Positions 53,012 through 60,634 of a DNA stretch of 64,000 bases are shown here, in pieces. The stretch's first letter is position 1. Every line of letters starts with the position of its first letter. The DNA is taken from contig OY764266.1 of NCBI GenBank assembly GCA_963668365.1, forward strand, positions 558,001 through 622,000. The letters are read 5' to 3'. The notes under the pieces are model-generated. The model was not told the DNA's origin. It saw only the letters and a program-made list of their open reading frames with translations, and ran no database searches. Both the position numbers and the translations under genes were made by a program. The DNA comes from VXNE01 sp963668365. GTDB taxonomy: Bacteria > Pseudomonadota > Gammaproteobacteria > Pseudomonadales > Azotimanducaceae.

Positions 53012-53430
53012 TGACCAACGAAGAGTTTGCGGAACGCCTCGACCGCTACGGCGCGAATCTCGATGACTGGCCGCGGGAGGGCCGGGCGGCCGGACAGGCG
53101 TTTGCGAAAACCGACCCCGGCGGGCGGCAACTCGAGGCCGCGCGCGCGTTCGATGCATTGCTCAGCGAGACGTTGGTGGTGCCGGAACCGATCGGGCTAA
53201 GGCAACGGATCCTTGCGAACGCGCATTCCCGAAAAGACCCGATGGATCTCGTGTCCTGGCTCGTCGGTCCGTTGTGGCGGCCCATCGCCCTTGCGGCGGC
53301 GCCGCTTGCGGTGGGTTTCACGCTCGGCTTCACCTATCCAGAGACGCATAGCCTCGAGGAGGCCGTAGCGGTCATCGCTTTCTCCGAGATCGAAGAAGTG
53401 AATGGGGCCGGCAGCGAAGAGGGCCTCTGA
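53011..53430 (+). CDS. Predicted membrane-bound anti-sigma factor
   Basis: A 139-residue protein starting MTNEEFAERLDRYGANLDDW, with a cytoplasmic first half and one hydrophobic segment (PIALAAAPLAVGFTLGFTY, about residues 90-108). Size, position directly after the sigma gene, and topology suit a CnrY-like or DUF3379-like anti-sigma factor that holds the sigma at the membrane. No zinc (HxxxCxxC) motif is visible. Its last 29 bases overlap the start of the next gene. Confidence 0.65.
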   Translation: MTNEEFAERLDRYGANLDDWPREGRAAGQAFAKTDPGGRQLEAARAFDALLSETLVVPEPIGLRQRILANAHSRKDPMDLVSWLVGPLWRPIALAAAPLAVGFTLGFTYPETHSLEEAVAVIAFSEIEEVNGAGSEEGL

Positions 53431-53896
53431 ATTGCTTGGCAAATGGCTCATCGGAGCGCTGACCGTCTCGGTCGTTGTCAACCTGCTGCTGGCGGGCTTC
53501 ATTGCCGGCCGCATGTCGGGCGACGTCGGTTTCAGGGGCGGGATGGGCGCGGCGCCGGAAATGCCGCAACTGGGATTCCTCGACGAGGAGCGTCGGCGCG
53601 AGGTGAGCCAGGGTATCGAGACCCGCAGGGAGCTCAGACGCATTCTTCGCGAGCTGCGTCGTTCCCAGCGCGGTATCCGCGCGGCCTTCGAGGCGGAACC
53701 CTTTGATCAGGAGGCGTTGTCAGCCGCCCTGGCCGAGTTCCGCCGCCGCTTGGAGGAAAGCCAAGCGCTGAGCCACGGAAAACTGGTCACGGTCGCTGTG
53801 AGACTCACCCCCGACGAACGGCGCAAGATGGCGAAAATGCTTGATTGGCGCTCGAAGCATCCCGACAAGCGGCCGCCTCGGCGCGAACATCAGTAG
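53402..53896 (+). CDS. CnrX/ZraP-like periplasmic metal-sensor protein
   Basis: A 164-residue protein: one N-terminal membrane segment (WLIGALTVSVVVNLLLAGFI), then a helical, arginine-rich periplasmic part (RRELRRILRELRRSQRGIRA, AALAEFRRRLEESQALSHGK) that resembles the helical-hairpin of the CnrX/ZraP/CpxP fold (LTPDERRKMAKML). In CnrYXH systems, CnrX binds metal and controls release of the sigma by CnrY. The metal here is unknown. The gene overlaps the anti-sigma gene and its 3' end overlaps ogt (convergent) by seven bases. Confidence 0.7.
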   Translation: MGPAAKRASELLGKWLIGALTVSVVVNLLLAGFIAGRMSGDVGFRGGMGAAPEMPQLGFLDEERRREVSQGIETRRELRRILRELRRSQRGIRAAFEAEPFDQEALSAALAEFRRRLEESQALSHGKLVTVAVRLTPDERRKMAKMLDWRSKHPDKRPPRREHQ

Positions 53897-54363
53897 CGGG
53901 CGCCCTCGAGGTCCAGCAGATAGCGCTTCGTCTCGAGTCCTCCGCCGAAACCGGTCAGGCTGCCGTCGGCGCCGATGACCCGATGACAGGGCAACACGAC
54001 CGGCAGCGGATTGCGGCCGTTGGCGGCGCCCACGGCTCGCACCGCTCCGGGCCTTCCGATCTGCGTCGCGATTTCGCCGTAGCTGCGCGTCTCCCCGTAG
54101 GGAATGGTCGCCAGCGCGTCGAGCACCTCGAGTTGAAACGGCGTGCCGGCCGGCTTGACGTCGAGGTCGAACTGGCGCCGGGCACCCCGGAAATACTCTT
54201 CGAGCTGCAGGGCGGCCTGGCGCAGGAACGGCGCATCCGACGGTTTCCAATCCGCTTCCGGCGCGTTGCCGTTCGAGCGGCGCACAAACGCGATCAGCGA
54301 TAGCGCGTCGGCGCCGGCCAACAGCAGTCTGCCGACTGGACTCTCTGTCCACGCGTAGTTCAT
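53890..54363 (-). CDS. ogt: Methylated-DNA-protein-cysteine methyltransferase
   Basis: A 157-residue O6-alkylguanine DNA repair protein. The acceptor cysteine is in LPVVLPCHRVIGADGSLTGF, and the helix-turn-helix is in IPYGETRSYGEIATQIGRPG with AVGAANGRNP. Length fits Ogt without an Ada domain. ATG lies one base after the tlpA stop, so both are read from one transcript. Confidence 0.92.
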   Translation of the reverse strand: MNYAWTESPVGRLLLAGADALSLIAFVRRSNGNAPEADWKPSDAPFLRQAALQLEEYFRGARRQFDLDVKPAGTPFQLEVLDALATIPYGETRSYGEIATQIGRPGAVRAVGAANGRNPLPVVLPCHRVIGADGSLTGFGGGLETKRYLLDLEGARY

Positions 54364-54364
54364 G

Positions 54365-54886
54365 TCAGTTCTCCTGGATGCGCACCCTGGCCTGTGCCCG
54401 CAGCAGGCTGTTCAGTTCGTCGACGATCGGGATCACCATGTCCTCGTTGTACCCCCGCTTGACGGAAACGACCTTGCCGCGGACCCCGACGATCACCATG
54501 TGCGGCAATCCATCGACGCCGTACTGGCGCTGGAGTATGCCACGTCGGTCGTGGACGAGGGTCATCCGATAGTCCTTGAGCCGCCGGAGCGCCCCGCGGT
54601 ACGTTCGCGAGTCCTCCGTGTTGACGGCAATGACCTCCAGCCGGTCCTCGCCGACGGAGTTGTGGATGGCCTCGAGGACAGGCAGTTCCTTGCGGCACGG
54701 CGGACACCAAGTCGCCCAGAAGGATATGACGACAATCTTGCCGGCCATCTCTTCAAGGTTGACGCGGTCGCCGTTCCGGTCCGATCCGAGGCGGGGAGGC
54801 GGGACGTCTCCGGCCTGTACCGCCGCGGCAACTCCCTGGGCCACGAGTACGACCGCCGCGAGGACGGCGAGTGTCTTGCGTGTCAT
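54365..54886 (-). CDS. TlpA/ResA-like periplasmic thiol-disulfide oxidoreductase
   Basis: A 173-residue protein with a signal peptide (MTRKTLAVLAAVVLVAQGVAA) and an AhpC-TSA/redoxin thioredoxin fold whose active site is FWATWCPPCRKELPVL near residue 62; the cis-proline is in VDGLPHMVIVG. It reduces disulfides in the periplasm, for example during cytochrome c maturation. It is in an operon with ogt. Start at 54886; the 266 bases to the next gene hold an inverted REP-like unit. Confidence 0.88.
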   Translation of the reverse strand: MTRKTLAVLAAVVLVAQGVAAAVQAGDVPPPRLGSDRNGDRVNLEEMAGKIVVISFWATWCPPCRKELPVLEAIHNSVGEDRLEVIAVNTEDSRTYRGALRRLKDYRMTLVHDRRGILQRQYGVDGLPHMVIVGVRGKVVSVKRGYNEDMVIPIVDELNSLLRAQARVRIQEN

Positions 54887-54999
54887 CACGACTCCACTAT
54901 AAGGCCATTTGATGGCCGGACAACTCGCCAGCATCTGACACGCGGCAGGACTTTTGCCGTGGCGGTGCCCCAGCCGGTGCCTGTCGGCTTCGGTTTTCT

Positions 55000-55040
55000 T
55001 CTTGCGAGGGGTTTCCCCTCGCGCTCCCCGGCTGAGGGCT
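55000..55040 (-). repeat. Inverted copy of the REP-like palindromic unit
   Basis: Read on the minus strand this is GAGCCCTCAGCCGGGGAGC followed by GCGAGGGGAAACCCCTCGC, the same layout as the units inside fdsG 28 kb away but in opposite orientation. It sits between the divergent tlpA and metallo-hydrolase genes. Confidence 0.8.
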
Positions 55041-55152
55041 CTGGCCCGGCCCCGCTCGTCGACCATGCAACAACCGCTCCCGGTCGCCGATGCTCCCGGA
55101 ATCGTTTGTTCCATGGCAGTGCTATGGTTGCCGTTTCGGGCAGGAGCGGCAC

Positions 55153-55836
55153 ATGCGCGAAGAGGAAAACGAACTCGTCATCGAGCAGATAGAAATCGGG
55201 CCCATGGCGAATTTCACCTATGTCGTCGGCTCGCGCAGCACCCGCGAGGTGGCGATCGTGGACCCCGCCTGGGACATCGACGGGCTATTGCGCCATCTCG
55301 CGGAGCGCGACTACAAGCTCGTCGCGGCGCTCGCGACCCACTATCACCCGGACCACATCGGCGGCGGCATGCGCGGGCACAACATTGCCGGCGTCGCGGA
55401 GTTGCTCGAGAAATCGCCGGTGAAGATATACGCGCACAGGCACGAGGCGGACGGCGTCAAAAAGGTCACGGACATATCCGAGTCGGACATGGTCCGCGTC
55501 GACTCCGGGGATACCCTGAAGATCGGTGTCGTCGAAGTGGAGTTCCTGCATACGCCCGGACACACGCCCGGCTCGCAGTGCTTCCGCATCAGGAGCACCC
55601 TTGTATCCGGCGATACGCTCTTCATCAACGGCTGCGGGCGCGTCGATCTTCCGGGCTCGGACCCGGACGAGATGTACCACAGCCTGCAGCGGCTGAAGTC
55701 CCTGCCGGACGATACGTTGCTCCTGCCCGGACACAACTACAGCGCCGTGCCGAACGCGACGCTGGCCGAGTCGAAGGGGCAGAATCCCTATCTTGCCGTC
55801 AAGGACATCGATACCTGGCGGCAGATGATGGGCTGA
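55153..55836 (+). CDS. Metallo-beta-lactamase-fold hydrolase (glyoxalase II-like)
   Basis: A 227-residue protein. The metal motif is THYHPDHIGG, later ligands are in HTPGHTPGSQ, SGDTLF and LPGHNYS. The GRVDLPGSDPDEMYHSLQRL segment is typical of glyoxalase II/persulfide-dioxygenase relatives. ATG at 55153 follows CAGGAGCGGC. It probably hydrolyses a thioester or oxidises persulfide; the exact substrate cannot be told. Confidence 0.82.
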   Translation: MREEENELVIEQIEIGPMANFTYVVGSRSTREVAIVDPAWDIDGLLRHLAERDYKLVAALATHYHPDHIGGGMRGHNIAGVAELLEKSPVKIYAHRHEADGVKKVTDISESDMVRVDSGDTLKIGVVEVEFLHTPGHTPGSQCFRIRSTLVSGDTLFINGCGRVDLPGSDPDEMYHSLQRLKSLPDDTLLLPGHNYSAVPNATLAESKGQNPYLAVKDIDTWRQMMG

Positions 55837-56143
55837 CAGTCCCAAAGCCTTCGGCTGTCTGATGCAGTCTGGCCGTGGCGGCGCAAGCGGTGGAGACTTG
55901 CGGTGTCGGCGAACTTGAGAGCGTGCGCGTGGTCTTTGCGAAGGGACCGGACGGCGAGGCGTTACTAACCGAGTCGGAATTCACCTGCCTTGACTAGCCC
56001 TGTCGCCGCTGTCCCTGGTTCCATGCGCTTTCCCGTTTGGGCGGGGGCGGAAACGGCGTCGGAGGGGCGGAGGATTTCATGCGGAGAGCCGACGAGTTGA
56101 CCGGCGCTGTGGGGGTCGGGAGGCACTCGCGTCCCACTTGTCC
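55837..56143. other. Intergenic region without a convincing gene
   Basis: A 307-base gap between convergent genes. A 40-codon frame from a GTG at 55875 to TAG at 55997 (ETCGVGELESVRVVFAKGPD in its middle) looks protein-like but has no start signals and no recognised family; it could be the end of a lost gene. No terminator with a T-run was found. Confidence 0.4.
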
Positions 56144-59100
56144 TCAGGGCGTACCGCAGACATCCCCCTCGTACAGCCCGATGTCGTCGATCTGCACGTC
56201 GATGGCGCTTTGCGCGAAGTCGAACGCCACGCGTGCCTTCAGGTCCGTCTCGGGGATCGTGAGGGTGTGGCTGAACAACTTCCAGATTGCGGAGAGGTTC
56301 GCCCGATGGTGACCGCCGCTCAAGTTGCGCCAGTTATCGAGGTGGGTGTCCACGTAGGCGGTGATGAAGCGCGGCGCGCCCCGGGACCGCGCGCGGTAGC
56401 ACAGGGTGTATCGCTGCCCTGCGAGCACCATCACGGCATGGCTGATCTGCGCTCGCCAGGGGTCGCGGTGGGCGGTGCGGATGTCGACATAGACAGCGCC
56501 GTTGCGCTCGCCGATGAAATTCGCGACCAGTTCGACCGTGTTCCAGTTGTTTTCGAACTGCCCTTGCGTGAACGCGCCCCCGCTCGCGATCAGGTTGCCC
56601 GGCCGAGGCGGCAACGCCGACTGCTCGGAAAAGAACATCATGTCATTGCTGAAGAGGCCCTTCGGATTCTGTAGCTGCAGGAAGTGGAGGCCGCCGGGTT
56701 CGGGGTTGTCGGCGAACGTTACGAGCAGGATCTCGTCATCGCAGTCCGGCATTGTTCCGACCTCGCAGCGCAGGCTGCCGCGCACGCGGTGCCCGTCCAC
56801 GAAGACGGACGCGTTCGGATCGACGTGCCTGGCATTGATGCGCAGGGTCGAGGCGTCGGTCAGAAACGGGATTTCGACATCGCGGGTCTGTGCCTGGATG
56901 GGCGCCACCGGCCACAAGGCGGGTTGCAGGTGGTCCACGCCGACCCCCGGGCCGGCGTAGCCGGTCAGCGTGACGACCATGTTGCCATCGGCGGCGTTCC
57001 GGCGCAGGCGGTGGCTTCCGTAGACGCCGTGTTCTCCGACGGCTTCGTAGCGGCCGTTCCGGTGCTCGATGACGACGCGTCGCGCGTTGCCGTCGGCGTC
57101 GGTGCGCATGCCTTCTCCCCGCAGTACGATGGCGCCGTCGCGGGCTGCCTTTTCGAGCCGCTTGAGCGTCGCCCTGGTCTCGCCCCGGAGCGCCGTGTCC
57201 GCGTTCAGCGTCACCTGTCGTGCGAACGCGCCGTGGAACCCGGTGCTTCCCTGTCGCACCATCTGCCAGATGTCCGGCGACGCGCCGGCCAGAATCCACA
57301 TGTCCCTTTCGGGAAACGTGTCGTCCATGCGGACGATCCTCATGAGGTCGATGATGTTGAGTCGGCCTTGGGGGAGCATCGTCCAGCGGTCGTAGGCGCC
57401 GCGCCAGGTGGGCGCGTCCATGCCGGTGCCGGGCGTGTTGGTGCTGACCCAGAACGGCGGCCGGTGGCAGGCGCCGCACGTCTGTGCGCCCGTCGCCTCG
57501 CCGTTGTCGTTGATGAAGCTGAACTCGAAGAAGCCGTCGCGCGCCTGGTCGGTCAGCCCGTTGTCGACGGGACGCCCGGGCGCGGGCGGGTAGGGGATGC
57601 CGAGAATGAATCGCGCCAGCGCCTGCCGGTCGGCGGCTCCAAGCAGCCCTGGCTTGTCCTCGTCGTTGGTCGGGCAATCGCCTTGGTCGCACATCGTCGA
57701 GCGCATCGTGCTGTCGACGAGAAACCGGGTGCAACTCTGCGGGTCGCCGCAGTTCGACTCGACATCGTCGTTGATCGAGGCGGTGTTGTTGCCGCCGTAC
57801 GGATCGCCGGGGATACCGTCCCAGTGGTACGGTGCCGTGTCTCGGAGACCCCGCACCGGCATCGTCAACCGTGGCGGAATCTGCGTGCATCCCTTGACAT
57901 CGCAGGGCGGCGTGGCGAGCACCCAGAGGAGCTGATCGGTGTGTCCGTCGGGATGACAACTCTCGCAGGAAAACGTCCCCGTCGAGGAAGCGTCCGCGTC
58001 GTTGAAGGCGATGCGGCCCTGCTTGATCTCCGGATCGGTCGGGTCTTCCAGCGGGATCGTGGCGATCAGTGTCGGGTGGCTCGTCGCGGACACGTCCAGC
58101 AGCGACACGGTGTTGGCGACGGCGTTCAGGATCCACGCCTCGCTGGGCGCTCCATCCGCGTCGGAGACCAGCGCGATCCCTCGCGGCACCGCCTCCACGG
58201 CAACGCGGCCGAGCACATCACCGGTCTCGGCGTCCAGCGTGAAGACCTTGTCCGAACCGGCGGCCGTGACGACCAGGGTGGAGTCGTCGCCGCTGACCTG
58301 GATGCCGAAGGGCGTGGCCAGTGCCATGCCTTCGGCGGGCTGGTCCGGCGGCAGCGGCTCGAGGTCGAACCGTTCGGGGCCGGAACAGCCTTCGGAGGTA
58401 CACGCCACCCGCGTGATCTGGTTGAGGAAGGCGCGATTCTCCATTTCCGCCAAGCCGTGTCCTTGCGTGCCGGCGCGCCCGTTGGCGACGTTGCGGGCAT
58501 CGGTCTGCGCGATGAACACGTTGCCCGCGCTGTCCACCGCGAGGCCGTAGAGCAGCGTGCCGATCCCGGTCACCGTATCGATCAATTCGTCGGTGTTCGT
58601 GTCGAACACGAAGAGGTCGCGGTCGGGCAGGCCCGGGTTCTTGACGATGTCGGCGTCGTAGCCGGCGGAGAGAACGTTGTTGTTCGTGAAGACATGCTCC
58701 ACCGCGTCGAACGTACAGGTATCGCCGTCGATGTTGGCGGCGAGACAGCCGGAGAGCTGGCTTTGGTTGTTGGATTCGAAGGGAATGACGTACAACCGGC
58801 CGTCTCGCACGGCGATGGCGCGGGGATCCTGTGCGCGGATCCGCAGATGGCCGGTGACCGTCCTGTTGGCCACGTCGATGATCGCTACCCGATTGTCGGG
58901 GGACAGGGCGACGTAGGCCTTGGCGTCGTTCGCGAAGGCGATGCCCGCCGGCTCGTCGAATCGGGTGGCGAAGGTGGCGGGGTCGACATCCTGTATCGTC
59001 GCGACGACATGGAGATAGCTGGCGCTGCCAAGGTCCGCGTCGATGACGCTGATCGAGTCCGAGACGTGGTTGGCGACCCAGATCTCGGTTCCGTCCGGGC

Positions 59101-59428
59101 GGACCGCGACGCTCACGGGCTCGATGCCCACGGAAATGCGCGCCGCCACGGACCGGCGGGACGTGTCGATGACGTCGACGGTGTTCGCGGGTGTGTTGAC
59201 GACGTACAGGAAGCCGCCGCTGATCGCCAGCGGGCGCGCGTGGGGGCTCAGGAACGTCGGATGGCCGACGGAAGCGGTGTTGGAGGGCGCCGCGCTGTCC
59301 GCGTCGGCGGCGACCGCGCTTGCGGGGCCCAGGAAGACGAGCGCCGCGTAGGCGACTGCTCGCAGACATTGCCCAACGCCCCATGCGGATCGGTTGCACG
59401 CAAATGCCGACACAAGGCGCAGGGTCAT
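56144..59428 (-). CDS. Secreted beta-propeller / dihaem cytochrome c protein with C-terminal carbohydrate-binding-like domain
   Basis: A 1094-residue protein with a long signal region (AYAALVFLGPASAVAA). Residues ~60-480 are YVTN-type beta-propeller repeats (GGFLYVVNTPANTVDVIDTS, GTEIWVANHVSDSISVID). Two c-type haem sites follow: CESCHPDGH (~490) and CGACHRPPF (~651), in a region like di-haem cytochromes/MauG-related electron carriers. The last ~150 residues (from GGAFTQGQFENNWNTVELV) resemble a CBM4/9-like jelly roll. Its ATG overlaps the mdh stop. Function unknown; an extracytoplasmic redox role is likely. Confidence 0.75.
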   Translation of the reverse strand: MTLRLVSAFACNRSAWGVGQCLRAVAYAALVFLGPASAVAADADSAAPSNTASVGHPTFLSPHARPLAISGGFLYVVNTPANTVDVIDTSRRSVAARISVGIEPVSVAVRPDGTEIWVANHVSDSISVIDADLGSASYLHVVATIQDVDPATFATRFDEPAGIAFANDAKAYVALSPDNRVAIIDVANRTVTGHLRIRAQDPRAIAVRDGRLYVIPFESNNQSQLSGCLAANIDGDTCTFDAVEHVFTNNNVLSAGYDADIVKNPGLPDRDLFVFDTNTDELIDTVTGIGTLLYGLAVDSAGNVFIAQTDARNVANGRAGTQGHGLAEMENRAFLNQITRVACTSEGCSGPERFDLEPLPPDQPAEGMALATPFGIQVSGDDSTLVVTAAGSDKVFTLDAETGDVLGRVAVEAVPRGIALVSDADGAPSEAWILNAVANTVSLLDVSATSHPTLIATIPLEDPTDPEIKQGRIAFNDADASSTGTFSCESCHPDGHTDQLLWVLATPPCDVKGCTQIPPRLTMPVRGLRDTAPYHWDGIPGDPYGGNNTASINDDVESNCGDPQSCTRFLVDSTMRSTMCDQGDCPTNDEDKPGLLGAADRQALARFILGIPYPPAPGRPVDNGLTDQARDGFFEFSFINDNGEATGAQTCGACHRPPFWVSTNTPGTGMDAPTWRGAYDRWTMLPQGRLNIIDLMRIVRMDDTFPERDMWILAGASPDIWQMVRQGSTGFHGAFARQVTLNADTALRGETRATLKRLEKAARDGAIVLRGEGMRTDADGNARRVVIEHRNGRYEAVGEHGVYGSHRLRRNAADGNMVVTLTGYAGPGVGVDHLQPALWPVAPIQAQTRDVEIPFLTDASTLRINARHVDPNASVFVDGHRVRGSLRCEVGTMPDCDDEILLVTFADNPEPGGLHFLQLQNPKGLFSNDMMFFSEQSALPPRPGNLIASGGAFTQGQFENNWNTVELVANFIGERNGAVYVDIRTAHRDPWRAQISHAVMVLAGQRYTLCYRARSRGAPRFITAYVDTHLDNWRNLSGGHHRANLSAIWKLFSHTLTIPETDLKARVAFDFAQSAIDVQIDDIGLYEGDVCGTP

Positions 59429-60408
59429 GGGTGATCAGGAAGCAGGTGCGCGACGGCGGCGCGTTCCTCCTGCAGTTCGGCTTCGGTTGCCCGCATCTTC
59501 TCGCGGCTGAAGTCGCTGATGTCGAGGCCGTCGATGACTTGCCAGTCGCCGTCGGCGCAGCGGACGGGGAACGAATAGATCAGCCCCGCTTCGATGCCGT
59601 AGCTGCCGTCCGAATAAACTCCCATGCTGACGACATCGTCCGCTCCGTGGATCCAGTCGCCGATATGCCCGACGATCGCGTTGGCGGCGGACGCGGCGCT
59701 GGAGGCGCCGCGCGCCGCAATGATGGCCGCGCCGCGCTGCTGCACAGTTGGAATGAACTCGTTCACATACCAGGCCTGGTCGACCAGTTCCATTGCGGAC
59801 TTCCCGGCGACGGTCGTGTGGTGGAGGTCGGGGTACTGCGTTGCCGAGTGATTGCCCCAGACTGCGAGTCCGCGCACGGCATCGACATGTGCGCCCGTCT
59901 TTGCCGCGAGTTGCGCCTTGGCGCGGTTGTGGTCGAGGCGCATCATGGCGGTGAAGTTGCGCGGATCGAGATCCGGCGCGTTGCGTTGCGCGATCAGGCA
60001 GTTGGTGTTCGCCGGGTTGCCGACGACCAGCACCTTCGCGTCCCGCGACGCGTGTTCGTTCAGTGCCGCGCCCTGGGCGGAGAAGATCGCCGCGTTCGCT
60101 GCAAGCAGGTCGCCGCGCTCCATGCCCGCCGTACGCGGCCTCGCGCCGACGAGGACGGCGATGTCCGCGCCGTCGAAGGCGACGTTGGGATCGTCGGTGG
60201 CCGTGATCCCGGCGAGCAGGGGAAACGCGCAATCCTCCACTTCCATGATGACGCCCCTGACGGCGTCCATCGCGGGCGGAATCTCGAGCAGTCGCAGTTC
60301 GACGGGCGTATCCTCGCCGAGCAACTGCCCCGACGCGATCCGAAAGACGAGCGCGTAGCCGATCTGGCCCGCCGCTCCCGTCACCGCGATCCTCACCGTG
60401 TCCGCCAT
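59425..60408 (-). CDS. mdh: Malate dehydrogenase
   Basis: A 327-residue NAD-dependent enzyme interconverting malate and oxaloacetate in the TCA cycle. The N-terminal VTGAAGQIGYALVFRIASG matches the Rossmann motif of the cytoplasmic-type MDH clade, followed by GARPRTAGMERGDLL, VGNPANTNCLIA and the catalytic VWGNHSATQYPD. ATG at 60408 (MADTVRIAVTG) is preferred over one at 60420. The next gene overlaps its stop by four bases, an odd pairing for a TCA enzyme. Confidence 0.95.
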   Translation of the reverse strand: MADTVRIAVTGAAGQIGYALVFRIASGQLLGEDTPVELRLLEIPPAMDAVRGVIMEVEDCAFPLLAGITATDDPNVAFDGADIAVLVGARPRTAGMERGDLLAANAAIFSAQGAALNEHASRDAKVLVVGNPANTNCLIAQRNAPDLDPRNFTAMMRLDHNRAKAQLAAKTGAHVDAVRGLAVWGNHSATQYPDLHHTTVAGKSAMELVDQAWYVNEFIPTVQQRGAAIIAARGASSAASAANAIVGHIGDWIHGADDVVSMGVYSDGSYGIEAGLIYSFPVRCADGDWQVIDGLDISDFSREKMRATEAELQEERAAVAHLLPDHP

Positions 60409-60634
60409 TGCCGCCTCCATCGTCCCAGAGCGGCGGAAATTCTATCGACTTGGCGGAATCGGTGATACAGGAACCCTGGACGACGAGCCGGGCCCGCCGA
60501 CCCCGTTCTGGACATATACTTGCCGCGAGCCGCCGCGTTGTCCCGACGATGCTGGATCCGCATCTGGCTTGGGAACACCGGGAGGTTCTTTTGTTCCAAG
60601 AGCCCGACAGTCCTACCGTTAGCGAGTCATCTCC

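Noticed and set aside
56684..59434. Plus-strand open frame of ~916 codons
   Set aside because: Antisense shadow of the propeller/cytochrome gene; low-complexity valine/alanine/arginine-rich translation without any recognisable domain.
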